Assembly: GCA_943371005.1 (NCBI GenBank)
Contig: CALRTB020000001.1
Location: forward strand, 62,001-126,000
DNA from: MRBY01 sp943371005
GTDB lineage: Bacteria > Cyanobacteriota > Cyanobacteriia > Cyanobacteriales > MRBY01
Length of the DNA stretch: 64,000 nt
Direction of reading: 5' to 3'
Below the pieces are notes generated by a model. The model saw nothing but the letters and a program-made list of their open reading frames with translations, did no database searches and was not told the DNA's origin. This document shows positions 16,869 to 25,576 of the stretch, in pieces; the stretch's first letter is position 1, and every line of letters begins with the position of its first letter. A program made the position numbers and the translations under genes.

Positions 16869-18077
16869 TAAGATGACCGATTGGGCGATCCCGACGAGGA
16901 AGCCCAACACTCCCCCTAAATTAACGATGGCTTGGAGTTCATTTTTAACAATGCCCTGGATGGCGCGTTCTAGTTCCCTAGGGCTCGTATTGTTGACTCG
17001 CTCAATGATCACTTGATCAATGGCAAGGATGGGGATCACCTGACTAATAATTTTTTCGAGGTCTTTTTCTAAATAGCGATCCAAAAGCAAAGATAATTCT
17101 TGGCTCACAACACCCAAAGAACTATCCAAGACCTGGGAAGCTTGAAGCCGCCGTAAAATCACCACCGATAAATTATCCCAATCTACTGAGTCACCAATGT
17201 ATTCCATTAAGCCCGCCCCTTTATCCTGGAAATACTGACGGATCGTTTGGTGAAAACTTTTGCGGAGCTGCCGCACCGTAGATACAGGCAGATTTTGAAG
17301 GGACAAACCCTGGAGCCAGAGGCGCAATTTTAAACGAATTTCGAGGGTAAGGATTAACTCTTGGAGACGGGCGTTGGCAATTTCTCGTTCTTCTAAACAG
17401 AAAGCCCGGAGGCGGGTCAAGCTATTTTTAACACCAAATAGATTCGCGACGACCCAATAGGTGCCGCTGGTTTTTTCCCGGAGGCTGGTGTCGATAATTT
17501 CAATATTTTTGTCGGTGAGAAAATCAATGGTCGCTTGACGGAGAATATCGGGGGTTAAAACGGTACGCAACAGCCAATCGGTAAGCTGGCGGGCTTGGGC
17601 TTCTGTGAGCTTAAAATCCAGCAGCAGTTGATCGAAAATTTGGTAAACCTGGGCCTCTAAAAAGGTATCTTCCCGAGACCAAACTTTAATCAGTCGGGGC
17701 AAAGATTCGCTGGCGAGATCCCGCAGAATTGCGGCCAAAATTCCGGCGGTTTTTTGCTCCTGTTCCCCTTGGATTTGCGCAAAGGCCAGTTGTAACAGCC
17801 ACCGGATCGCGGCTTCGATGCGCTCGGTTTGAAGCAGTTTTTGGGCGAGCTTTTGGATTTCTTCGGGGGTGAGCAGCGACCCCATAATAATCCGGGAAAT
17901 GTTGCGGGCGAGGCGGTCTTGGTTGGCGGGGATCAGGCCTGGGGTGAAGGGTAAACGGCGATCGCCAATGTAGATAGCCTTGTAGGGACGAAACAGCATA
18001 TTGATCGCAATGTCATTGGTGAAATACCCAATCACAGTGCCAGCGACGGGGGGCAACAGTAACGTCCAAAAATTCAA
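16857..18077 (-). CDS. DUF445 / UPF0754-family membrane protein
   Basis: A 406-residue protein of the DUF445 family, function unknown. The N-terminal hydrophobic segment holds GTVIGYFTNDIAINMLFRP and PFTPGLIPANQDRLARNI, the family signature. A long helical, charged middle region (about 60-370) follows, and a C-terminal transmembrane segment (VLGFLVGIAQSVILLF) places both ends in the membrane. Homologues such as B. subtilis YheB are known from surveys but not well characterised. The gene converges on ccs1. Confidence 0.88.
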   Translation of the reverse strand: MNFWTLLLPPVAGTVIGYFTNDIAINMLFRPYKAIYIGDRRLPFTPGLIPANQDRLARNISRIIMGSLLTPEEIQKLAQKLLQTERIEAAIRWLLQLAFAQIQGEQEQKTAGILAAILRDLASESLPRLIKVWSREDTFLEAQVYQIFDQLLLDFKLTEAQARQLTDWLLRTVLTPDILRQATIDFLTDKNIEIIDTSLREKTSGTYWVVANLFGVKNSLTRLRAFCLEEREIANARLQELILTLEIRLKLRLWLQGLSLQNLPVSTVRQLRKSFHQTIRQYFQDKGAGLMEYIGDSVDWDNLSVVILRRLQASQVLDSSLGVVSQELSLLLDRYLEKDLEKIISQVIPILAIDQVIIERVNNTSPRELERAIQGIVKNELQAIVNLGGVLGFLVGIAQSVILLFN

Positions 18078-18171
18078 AGCTGTGCGTCATGATGTACTTA
18101 ACATTTCTGATTTTAGAGCTTTTGGTTTGGCGATCGCCCGGATTGAGATGTAACTTTATCGATATCGATGG

Positions 18172-19905
18172 CTAGGGCACAAAGGCTCCGGTGCCTTGGG
18201 ATGACGGGAAGGGGTTAAAGGCCACTTCTGAATTGCTGGGTTCCTTGCGCCACAGTTTTTGGAGGCCATTGGCAGCGATGGTGATGTAGAGCACATCCTG
18301 GGGCTGCAGTTGCCGTTGCAGGAGGGGCCAACCGTGAACCGCTTCCCCCTGGGATTCGAGGTAGAGGGGCACAAAATTTTGGGCGATCGCCGCGTCCTGG
18401 ACTCGCTGTCCACAAAAAGGATGGTTTGGGGTAATCAGAGTTGCAAGGGCAATCCACAACAAATCATCGGTCATGCCATTGCCAAGAATGCGTCCTCCCA
18501 GAGCCGCTGCCGCAAAAGAATGGGTCGCCAACTCCGTCGGGGAAAGCACTAGATCAAAGGAAAAGACTTCCTGGGCCGACTGGGCGAAATTGGTATCCTG
18601 AATCCGGACGATCACATTGACCTTGGGGGCGATCGCCTTGGCACTCAGGGCAATTTCAACGTTGGTCATATCTTGGCTAGTGGCAGCAATGAGGGCCGTT
18701 GCTTTGGCAATCCGCGCATCCCGTAAACTGTTGGTCACGCTAGCATCGGCGAGAATGACCGGAACCCCCAAGGCCCTGGCCGACCGCAAAAAGCGATTGT
18801 TATGGTCAGTTTCAAGAACGACAACGTCATAACCCTGGTGGTGGAGTTGGCGGGCGATCGCCATGCCCATGCCCCCTAGGCCACAGATCACATAATGGTT
18901 TTGGTGGGGGATTTTCGTCGCATCCCAAAACTGACGGATTCGGCTCCCCAGGATGAAATCATTAATTAAGGCGTAGCAGATCCCCACCACCCCGGCGCCG
19001 ACCACCATCATCACTGCCGTAAAAACTTTGACCCAATCAGGGGCGAGTTCAGCGACTTCTTCTTTACCCCCGGCCCCGGTGATCATCCCCACCGAAAAAT
19101 AAAGGGCATCCACCAGGGACAAATTAAAATTCACACACACATAGGTAAAGGTGGCAATGCAGATGGTCACCAACAACGCCACGGTCACTAGGGTCATGGG
19201 TCGTACATGGTGTTGGTACTGCCGTAAATTGGCGATCGCCTTGCGAAATTTCTGCCAGAGAGAATAACGCTGACTTTTAACCTGGGGCGGTGTTCCTAGG
19301 ATTAAGTGATCTCCCACCTGGAGGCTTTGGTCGGCCACCACCGCCGACACCAGATCCATTTCCCCCTGGGCCGGCAGATAATGAATAAACATCCGCTCTG
19401 GATTTTCCCAAAGCTCACTGAGGGGTTGCCCCAGCCAGGGATGATCCGCGGTGATCACTTCTTCATAAATCGGCCAGGTTTTTTCATAGAGACGCAGTTG
19501 GCCAATGGCCTTATTGCCCAGGGCCGCAAAGGCAAAAATAGGAGCAGCCAGGGCCGAAACACTCATGGTCACATGATCCGGCAGGGTTTGATCGAGGCGA
19601 TCGCCCAGGGCTTGATTATAAATACGATTAACAATGCGAATATTTGGATTCAGCACCCGGGCCTGGGTCAAGACCGCGAGGTTGAGGGCATCATCATTAC
19701 TGGCGAGGACGAGGGTTTGGGCCGAGTGTATTCCCGCCCGCACGAGGAGTTGCCCCTGCCTGGGGTCTCCCACAATAATGCCCGCTGCGCGTTGATGACT
19801 GGGGCGATCGCTAATGCCGATCACTTCAGCCCCTTGATTTTGGAGTAAACGAAAAATCTTATATCCCGTTCGTCCTAAACCACAGACAATAATTTTTGGT
19901 TGCAT
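18172..19905 (-). CDS. two-RCK potassium-channel-like protein with atypical filter
   Basis: A 577-residue protein with an unusual order. An N-terminal NAD-binding RCK domain (VCGLGRTG at 7-14) is followed by a pore module: helix ~237-258, pore helix ALYF at 267-270 and a second helix ~293-316. Then come another RCK domain (VICGLGGMGMAI at 339-350) and a C-terminal RCK_C-like domain. Known relatives are TrkA-N/Kch-type potassium channels gated by nucleotide or ions. The position of the usual TVGYG filter reads ITGAGG (275-280), so potassium selectivity is doubtful. It may conduct another ion or act as a regulated pore. Confidence 0.85.
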   Translation of the reverse strand: MQPKIIVCGLGRTGYKIFRLLQNQGAEVIGISDRPSHQRAAGIIVGDPRQGQLLVRAGIHSAQTLVLASNDDALNLAVLTQARVLNPNIRIVNRIYNQALGDRLDQTLPDHVTMSVSALAAPIFAFAALGNKAIGQLRLYEKTWPIYEEVITADHPWLGQPLSELWENPERMFIHYLPAQGEMDLVSAVVADQSLQVGDHLILGTPPQVKSQRYSLWQKFRKAIANLRQYQHHVRPMTLVTVALLVTICIATFTYVCVNFNLSLVDALYFSVGMITGAGGKEEVAELAPDWVKVFTAVMMVVGAGVVGICYALINDFILGSRIRQFWDATKIPHQNHYVICGLGGMGMAIARQLHHQGYDVVVLETDHNNRFLRSARALGVPVILADASVTNSLRDARIAKATALIAATSQDMTNVEIALSAKAIAPKVNVIVRIQDTNFAQSAQEVFSFDLVLSPTELATHSFAAAALGGRILGNGMTDDLLWIALATLITPNHPFCGQRVQDAAIAQNFVPLYLESQGEAVHGWPLLQRQLQPQDVLYITIAANGLQKLWRKEPSNSEVAFNPFPSSQGTGAFVP

Positions 19906-20135
19906 GGAAACTGGGCCTGGGTTGATCAGGACTTATCTCAACAGATCAATTACCCTTCCTGTTTTAAACCCAAACGTTCCCGGCGAGTGTAATGAACCAC
20001 ACAGAGCAAAACAACTTCACATTTAAGCTCAGAATTAGCCCTCCACCAGGGGCAACCCAGGACGATTCCCCCAGACTTGCCCCCAAAGCCCTGTAGAATA
20101 TTCTTGAAAAAATCAACAGTTTTCCAAACGTAGCT

Positions 20136-21044
20136 ATGGTAGTTGCAGACGCTCACACCCAGGGCTTTTCCCTCGCGCAATATCTCCAAGAACAAAAGAC
20201 CATCGTCGAAGCCGCCCTTGACCAATCCCTAGTTGTCACTGAGCCTGTCACCATCTACGAAGCGATGCGCTATTCTCTCCTGGCTGGGGGGAAACGGTTA
20301 CGCCCGATTCTTTGTCTTGCCGCCTGTGAAATGTTGGGGGGCACCGCCGCCATGGCGATGAATACGGCCTGCGCCCTAGAGATGATTCACACCATGTCTT
20401 TGATCCATGATGATCTACCTGCCATGGACAATGATGACCTCCGCCGGGGCAAACCCACGAACCACAAAGTTTATGGGGAAGATATTGCGATTTTGGCGGG
20501 GGATGCCCTGCTGTCCTATGCCTTTGAGTATGTGGCCCGCACCCCGGATGTTCCGGCGGAACGTCTGTTACAAGTGATCATGCGCCTCGGCCAAGCAGTC
20601 GGATCAGAAGGCCTCGTCGGTGGCCAAGTGGTGGATCTTGAATCAGAAGGAAAAACCGATGTTTCCGTAGAAACTTTGAATTTTATCCATACCCATAAAA
20701 CGGGGGCGTTGCTGGAAGTTTGCGTCACAGCAGGGGCAATTTTGGCCGGGGCAAAACCCGAAGAAGTGCAATTACTCTCCCGCTATGCGCAAAATATTGG
20801 TCTGGCCTTCCAGATTGTGGACGATATTCTCGATATCACCGCAACCGCTGAAGAGTTGGGCAAAACGGCGGGTAAAGACCTCGAAGCCCAGAAAGTGACC
20901 TATCCGAGCCTGTGGGGTCTGGAAAAGTCCCAGGCCGAGGCCCGCAAGCTGGTGGAAGAGGCGATCGCCTCCCTCGACCCCTATGGTGAAAAGGCCAATC
21001 CCCTCAAAGCCCTGGCGGAATATATCGTTAACCGTAAAAACTAA
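20136..21044 (+). CDS. crtE: geranylgeranyl diphosphate synthase (CrtE)
   Basis: CrtE condenses IPP with allylic diphosphates to make C20 geranylgeranyl-PP for carotenoids, the phytyl tails of chlorophyll and quinones. The 302-residue protein has both aspartate-rich motifs: DDLPAMDNDD (first, with DLRRGKPTNHK) and DDILD (second), plus GGKRLRP near the N-terminus. The second residue upstream of the first motif and the overall length match plant/cyanobacterial GGPP synthases. The window also has ispF and type 2 IPP isomerase, so three isoprenoid genes occur here, though not in one operon. Confidence 0.95.
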   Translation: MVVADAHTQGFSLAQYLQEQKTIVEAALDQSLVVTEPVTIYEAMRYSLLAGGKRLRPILCLAACEMLGGTAAMAMNTACALEMIHTMSLIHDDLPAMDNDDLRRGKPTNHKVYGEDIAILAGDALLSYAFEYVARTPDVPAERLLQVIMRLGQAVGSEGLVGGQVVDLESEGKTDVSVETLNFIHTHKTGALLEVCVTAGAILAGAKPEEVQLLSRYAQNIGLAFQIVDDILDITATAEELGKTAGKDLEAQKVTYPSLWGLEKSQAEARKLVEEAIASLDPYGEKANPLKALAEYIVNRKN

Positions 21045-21065
21045 CCCGCGTCACGGCCAAGCACC

Positions 21066-21521
21066 ATGGATAATTTCAGCGCAGTTTTCCAAAATCACAT
21101 CCTGATCGTGGCATTAGTGGCCTGCATTACGGCACAGTTGCTCAAGATTCCCATTGATTTGATTCGTTATAAAAAAACCAGTCTCCGTTCTCTTTTTAGC
21201 GCCGGGGGAATGCCCAGTGCCCACTCTGCCTTGGTGGGGGCTTTAGCGACAGGGGTGGGTCAAGCGAAGGGATGGGATAGCTCTGAATTTGCGATCGCCT
21301 GTTTGTTTGCGGTGATTGTGATGTACGATGCCGCCGGGGTGCGCCAAGCTGCAGGTAAGCAGGCGCGCATTCTTAACCAGATCATTGATGACATGTTCGA
21401 AGAAAAAGAATTTAGCGAAGAACGGCTCAAGGAATTGCTCGGTCACACGCCAGTGCAAGTGTTTGTGGGGCTTTCCCTGGGCATTGCGATCGCCTTTTTC
21501 GCCAATAGCCAACTCGTCTAG
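21066..21521 (+). CDS. divergent PAP2-family membrane protein (DUF212)
   Basis: A 151-residue membrane protein with about four helices. The motif GGMPSAHSALVGALATGVG is the divergent acid phosphatase signature (the SxHS part of the PAP2 active site); MYDAAGVRQAAGKQA is the conserved second block of DUF212. It probably dephosphorylates a lipid phosphate, and an undecaprenyl-PP or prenyl phosphate substrate is plausible because it follows crtE by 21 bases. The substrate is inference. Cotranscription with crtE is likely. Confidence 0.88.
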   Translation: MDNFSAVFQNHILIVALVACITAQLLKIPIDLIRYKKTSLRSLFSAGGMPSAHSALVGALATGVGQAKGWDSSEFAIACLFAVIVMYDAAGVRQAAGKQARILNQIIDDMFEEKEFSEERLKELLGHTPVQVFVGLSLGIAIAFFANSQLV

Positions 21522-21587
21522 ACCCTGATTCTGACCCACACTTTCTAAACCGGAAGGTGGCCAATTTCTCTTTACTCCTAACGCTTC

Positions 21588-22388
21588 ATGATGCAATCTA
21601 CGACTTATCTTTTCGGGGCGATCGCCCTAGCTATTTCCCTGGGAGCCTGTAACCAAAACAGCACCACCACCCCAGAATCAAACGCCACTGGGGGAGGCAT
21701 TTCTAGCTCAGAAGCCGCACCGGAAACCCCGGAATCACCTCCTACTCTCCAATTTACTGCCCTGGAATGGGACGCCAGCCCCGTTAGCCTCGAACTTCAA
21801 GACCAGGTGGGAAAGACCTTTGAGTTTTCTTGTCCGCCGGGGGATGCCAGCCAAACCATTTGGGGGACGGGAGTGTACACCAGCGATTCATCTATTTGTA
21901 CCGCCGCCGTCCATGCGGGCCTGTTTTCCGCAGAGACCGGGGGGAATTTAACCTTAGAAATCCTTGCAGGCCAGGACCTCTACACCGGCAGTCAACAAAA
22001 TGAAGTGACTAGTAGTGATTATGGTGCTTGGGATGGGAGTTTTCGTTTTCCTGAAGCCAGTAGTAACGCTGCAACAACGCCAAATATTCAGTGGGATTCG
22101 ACCCCAGGTTCCTTTGGAATCGCTGAAAATGTTGGCGATCGCTACAGCTTCAATTGCCCAGCCAACGGTGAACTGGGGGCCTCGGTCTGGGGGACAGATA
22201 CCTATACGAACGATTCCGCGATCTGTGTAGCAGCCGTACACGCCGGGAAAATTGACCCGACCGCAGGTGGCCTGATCACCATCGAAATTGCCCCTGGTCA
22301 GGACAGCTACACCGGTGGCGATCGCAATGGTGTGGTGACTGCCGACTATGGCCCCTGGGGTGGCAGCTTCATTTTTGTGGATGAATAG
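21588..22388 (+). CDS. lipoprotein with two tandem LCCL domains
   Basis: A 266-residue predicted lipoprotein: hydrophobic signal with lipobox LGAC (Cys21), a Ser/Thr/Pro/Glu-rich linker to ~55, then two similar ~97-residue repeats at ~57-154 and ~167-264. Each repeat has FxCP (C82, C190), W-GT--YT-DS-IC-AAVHAG (C104, C213), G--L-IEI--GQD-YTG and YG-W-GSF-F. That pattern is the LCCL domain, better known from eukaryotic cochlin/Limulus factor C and found occasionally in bacteria. Function is unknown; a surface-exposed ligand- or polysaccharide-binding role would be inference. The convergent ygfZ gene follows across a small hairpin. Confidence 0.85.
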   Translation: MMQSTTYLFGAIALAISLGACNQNSTTTPESNATGGGISSSEAAPETPESPPTLQFTALEWDASPVSLELQDQVGKTFEFSCPPGDASQTIWGTGVYTSDSSICTAAVHAGLFSAETGGNLTLEILAGQDLYTGSQQNEVTSSDYGAWDGSFRFPEASSNAATTPNIQWDSTPGSFGIAENVGDRYSFNCPANGELGASVWGTDTYTNDSAICVAAVHAGKIDPTAGGLITIEIAPGQDSYTGGDRNGVVTADYGPWGGSFIFVDE

Positions 22389-22406
22389 GCAACTTTAAAA
22401 AGTGCC
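22388..22406. terminator. small bidirectional terminator-like hairpin
   Basis: GGC-A-ACTTT and AAAGT-GCC pair around a two-base loop between the converging LCCL lipoprotein and ygfZ genes. T/A runs within the arms resemble short bidirectional terminators. The stem is weak, so confidence is moderate. Confidence 0.45.
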
Positions 22407-23465
22407 TTAGGGTTCGGGGTAAGCGTGGGTCACATAGGGAACAGTCACAACTTTGCCCGTAACTTCCCCTGTTGTGACTTCTAATCCTTCTCCACCGACT
22501 TTGGTACGGATATAACCAAGGGCAAAGGCATCATCCGGATCAACACTGGTGATTACGCCGGCTCGCTCTTCCCCGACAAAAATTTTGCAAGGGACTTCTA
22601 CAGGGGCAGAAAGTTGGATGCCGAAGAGCCGCTGTTTAACACCTTTGTAGGTATTGAGGCGGGCGATAGTTTCCTGGCCAATGTAGCAGCCCTTATCAAA
22701 GGAAATGCAATCCCAAAGCCCTGCTTCCAGGGGATTATAGTCTTCGGTGAGTTCCTGATCGGGGACGGGCCGACCTTGGTGGATGCGCAATTTTTCCCAG
22801 GCTGCTTCGCCGCAGGGAAGTGCGCCTAGATCCATGAGGTTTTGCCACACTTCAATACCGGCTTCGGTAGGCACATACAGGGTATAGCCCGGTATTTTTA
22901 AACTGTTCCCCGTCGCACAAAGGATTTTTTGACCTTGGATTGTAATCTGTTGGTGTCCCCCAGCCGGAAAGTCAACTAAAGTTGTTCCGGTAAGTTTTTC
23001 GAGAATGTCTTTTGCCGGGGAACCCATCAAAGACAGAATATTAAACTGGCCAGAGAGATCGCTGATTTCTACCTTGTCCATCGGAAAGAGAAACCGGTCA
23101 AACCACTCCAGGAGAAAAGTTTTTTTCTGGGGTGAAACCTGTACCCAAAGGGCATCATCCAGAATATGTACCGTGGCGAGATCGATGGTGCGGGCGGTGG
23201 AATTGACTAGCACAGTGTCACAGCTTTGGCCTGGTTGAAGCTGCTGGATTTGATTGGTGCTTTGGTTATGGAGGTAGCGTTGACGGTCAGCGCCTGTAAA
23301 GTTGAGAAGACCCCAATGGCTTTGGTCATAGAGCAGGCAACCATTGCTGAAATCTTGAGAAATGTCGGCGTCGTTTCTAAAGGTGACAACGGCCTCACCG
23401 GAAGCGGTTAAAGGAAAACCTTGGTGCTGGTGGTATTGCAAAAGGGGGGTCATGGCAATGGTCAT
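22407..23465 (-). CDS. ygfZ: folate-binding YgfZ/GcvT-like protein
   Basis: YgfZ-type proteins support iron-sulfur cluster enzymes through a tetrahydrofolate-binding GcvT fold. The 352-residue sequence contains the diagnostic KGCYIGQETIARLNTYKGV (the K-G-C-Y-x-G-Q-E signature with the conserved Cys) and an upstream HNQSTNQIQQLQPGQ block typical of the family. There is no lipoyl or glycine-cleavage partner nearby, which argues against GcvT itself. Two in-frame ATGs (23465 and 23453) are possible starts. It is divergent from the small 44-residue gene. Confidence 0.92.
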   Translation of the reverse strand: MTIAMTPLLQYHQHQGFPLTASGEAVVTFRNDADISQDFSNGCLLYDQSHWGLLNFTGADRQRYLHNQSTNQIQQLQPGQSCDTVLVNSTARTIDLATVHILDDALWVQVSPQKKTFLLEWFDRFLFPMDKVEISDLSGQFNILSLMGSPAKDILEKLTGTTLVDFPAGGHQQITIQGQKILCATGNSLKIPGYTLYVPTEAGIEVWQNLMDLGALPCGEAAWEKLRIHQGRPVPDQELTEDYNPLEAGLWDCISFDKGCYIGQETIARLNTYKGVKQRLFGIQLSAPVEVPCKIFVGEERAGVITSVDPDDAFALGYIRTKVGGEGLEVTTGEVTGKVVTVPYVTHAYPEP

Positions 23466-23556
23466 GGATACTCAATTTGGCACAGATTCCATTATGCCAA
23501 GGGGAGAGGTTACACTGACAGAGATATTTTTTATGTGTTGTTTGGGATCGCCATCT

Positions 23557-23691
23557 ATGGACTTATTTCGTCAACAGATTCTGCCGTTTTTAATTTTGCT
23601 GGTTTTCCTCTTGGCTTTAGGCATTGTCAGCGCCCGGATTTTCCTCCCTACCGATATGCTCGCCCCAGCACCCATTGGTTTTTTGGGCTAG
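23557..23691 (+). CDS. 44-residue single-helix membrane protein
   Basis: A short frame starting at ATG 23557 encodes 44 residues: a short polar start (MDLFRQQ), one strong hydrophobic helix (ILPFLILLVFLLALGIVSA) and a short tail FLPTDMLAPAPIGFLG. The Pro-rich tail after the helix is reminiscent of small conserved cyanobacterial membrane proteins, but I cannot name it. It lies between divergent ygfZ and the downstream GNAT gene (40 bases away). A longer in-frame start at 23533 would add eight residues. Real coding status rests on helix quality and position only. Confidence 0.5.
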   Translation: MDLFRQQILPFLILLVFLLALGIVSARIFLPTDMLAPAPIGFLG

Positions 23692-23731
23692 GTCAATGCT
23701 ACCAGCGGGCTTTTCTCTCAGACGGGGTGCG

Positions 23732-24148
23732 ATGATCGACCGACCGTTGTTGTTGAAGTTTTTGCACCGCAGTTACCAGGAACTTTATCCGGAAACGGGC
23801 TTTGATCACCTCCGTACAACCTTGAACCATTACTTCACGGTGGATACGCCCCTCTGGTGGATACGCACGGAAACGGAGCAGGTGGTGGGTTGTCTTTGGC
23901 TGGGCAATAGTGTTGATCAAATTAGCGGCGATCGCCACAGTCATATTTTTCTGTTGTACGTAATGCCGGAGTATCGTCGTCGGGGTCTGGGTTCGGCACT
24001 CATGGCCACCGCAGAACGCTATGCAAAAACCAAAGGCGATCGCCAAATTACCCTCCAGGTTTTTACCAATAACCAAACGGCCCAAAGCTTTTACCAAACC
24101 CTCACCTACCAACCCCATGCAATCTTGATGCGAAAAATCCTCCCCTAA
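23732..24148 (+). CDS. GNAT-family N-acetyltransferase
   Basis: A 138-residue acetyltransferase. The acetyl-CoA pyrophosphate loop is visible in YVMPEYRRRGLGSALM (motif A, R/Q-x-x-G-x-G/A); a motif B-like segment YQTLTYQPHAILMRK ends the protein (compare the common FY-x-x-x-GF ending). Substrate is unknown. The ATG at 23732 is preferred because the upstream extension is Pro/Ser-rich and overlaps the preceding small gene. The next gene starts 7 bases later, suggesting a short operon with the kinase-like protein. Confidence 0.88.
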   Translation: MIDRPLLLKFLHRSYQELYPETGFDHLRTTLNHYFTVDTPLWWIRTETEQVVGCLWLGNSVDQISGDRHSHIFLLYVMPEYRRRGLGSALMATAERYAKTKGDRQITLQVFTNNQTAQSFYQTLTYQPHAILMRKILP

Positions 24149-24155
24149 AGGATCT

Positions 24156-24827
24156 ATGGCTCAACCCCTACTCCAAGTTTTTTGCGATCGCCTCGAACAG
24201 GAACTCCGGCCCCACCTCGATCTCATCAGTGAGCATCCCCACCATCCTGTGATCGTGCACCATTGTCCCAGCCCTTGGTATTGCGTGGGCACAGGGAACT
24301 ATGCTGCGGTTGTCGCCCACCCTGATTTTCCGGCGTGGGTGGTAAAAGTCTATGCGCCTCACCGGGAGGGATTTGCCGCTGAAGCAGAAGTTTATCGCCG
24401 CCTGGGGACACATCCTGCGTTCTCGGAATGTTACTACGCCAAAAATGGCATTTTAGTGCTGCGGCGTTTGCATGGCACAACCCTCTATGACTGTGCTCAC
24501 CGGGGGATTCCGATTCCGAAACAAGTCATTGAAGATATTGATCAAGCCTTGGATTATGTCTATGCCCAAGGCCTTAATCCCCACGATGTCCATGGGAAAA
24601 ATGTGATGTTGGGGGTCGATGGTCGGGGACTTGTGGTGGATATTTCAGACTTCCTCAAACCAGAACTCTGCTATGCCTGGAAAGATCTTAAACGGGCTTA
24701 TTATTGCCTTTATCGCCCCTTAATCGCCGGCCTAAAACTGAAAATTCCCTATGCTTTTTTAGACCAAGTCCGCACGGTCTATCGTGTTTATCGTCGGCTT
24801 GGCGATCGCCTTTTTTTGAAACCTTGA
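24156..24827 (+). CDS. small protein-kinase-like protein
   Basis: A 223-residue protein with a stripped kinase fold. Candidate catalytic features are the lysine in WVVKVYAPH (ATP-binding strand), the glutamate in FAAEAEVYRRL, the loop HDVHGKNVM (catalytic Asp and Asn) and the metal-binding-type DISDF. It resembles RIO/YrzF-like or aminoglycoside-kinase-like small kinases rather than large Hanks-type kinases; no transmembrane or sensor domain is attached. Substrate unknown. Cotranscribed with the GNAT gene by spacing, and convergent with the NYN gene. Confidence 0.78.
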   Translation: MAQPLLQVFCDRLEQELRPHLDLISEHPHHPVIVHHCPSPWYCVGTGNYAAVVAHPDFPAWVVKVYAPHREGFAAEAEVYRRLGTHPAFSECYYAKNGILVLRRLHGTTLYDCAHRGIPIPKQVIEDIDQALDYVYAQGLNPHDVHGKNVMLGVDGRGLVVDISDFLKPELCYAWKDLKRAYYCLYRPLIAGLKLKIPYAFLDQVRTVYRVYRRLGDRLFLKP

Positions 24828-24831
24828 AGCC

Positions 24832-25374
24832 CTAGAGTCCGTGGCGCAACTGACGTAAAATTTGTTGGGTTTTCGGATCAAGACTATTTAACAATTGCCC
24901 CCGTCGTTGATGGCGTTGACGTTTGCGGTGATCCTGGGAGCGTCGATTGGCCGCTGCCACAGCCGATTGCAACTTTAAAGAAGACATCCATTCGGCCCCA
25001 TAACCGACCACCGTGTGCCGTTGGGCCTGGTCAGAGGTCACCACAATCACCCGTCGGGGCGTATTATAATCGTGCCGCAAAGCAGCGCAGGCTTTTTCGA
25101 TGTAAGTATCGGCGGTTTCGGAGAAAGCTGTATAGTAAGCCGAAACAAATTGGGTATGTTCTTCTTCTTGGCTAGGGGTCTGCTGGTAGTGGGCGTCAAA
25201 AACGACTTTTGTCCTGTAGCAGTTGTGAGAGGCATAGTTAATTAAAACTTCGATCAGTTCGTCCCGTGCCATCTCAAGGCCATGGCGATCGCGGGTTGTC
25301 TTGAGCTCATGCCACGCACCAATAACGTTATAACCATCCACTAAGAGTAGCGCTTCGGGGGATTGGGACTTCAT
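24832..25374 (-). CDS. NYN-domain (YacP/Rae1-like) ribonuclease
   Basis: A 180-residue protein of the NYN/YacP family, PIN-like metal-dependent endoribonucleases. The start LLLVDGYNVIGAW carries the first acidic metal ligand, KVVFDAHY the middle, and VIVVTSDQAQR the later ligand of the active site. A basic, Arg/Gln-rich C-terminal stretch (RRSQDHRKRQRHQRRGQ) could bind RNA. The B. subtilis relative Rae1 acts at the ribosome; the same role here is inference. The stop lies 4 bases from the convergent kinase-like gene. Confidence 0.88.
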   Translation of the reverse strand: MKSQSPEALLLVDGYNVIGAWHELKTTRDRHGLEMARDELIEVLINYASHNCYRTKVVFDAHYQQTPSQEEEHTQFVSAYYTAFSETADTYIEKACAALRHDYNTPRRVIVVTSDQAQRHTVVGYGAEWMSSLKLQSAVAAANRRSQDHRKRQRHQRRGQLLNSLDPKTQQILRQLRHGL

Positions 25375-25576
25375 GACTCACTCGTGACCTCCATGGTGAA
25401 AAAACAAAAGGATTTTAATGAATAAAAACCTCATCCTAACAAGTTTTGCCACGCTTCTGCCATCGTCAAAATTATGGCTGGGGTCTGCTAATATCTTTCA
25501 CCATTACGAGAAGACAACGATGCCCCTGGGGTTACTTCCCCATTCCATTCATTTTAGTTAAGGCTTAATTTTTAAG

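Noticed and set aside
19950..20225. 91-residue minus-strand frame before crtE
   Set aside because: It overlaps the start of crtE in antisense and has no recognisable motif or ribosome site.
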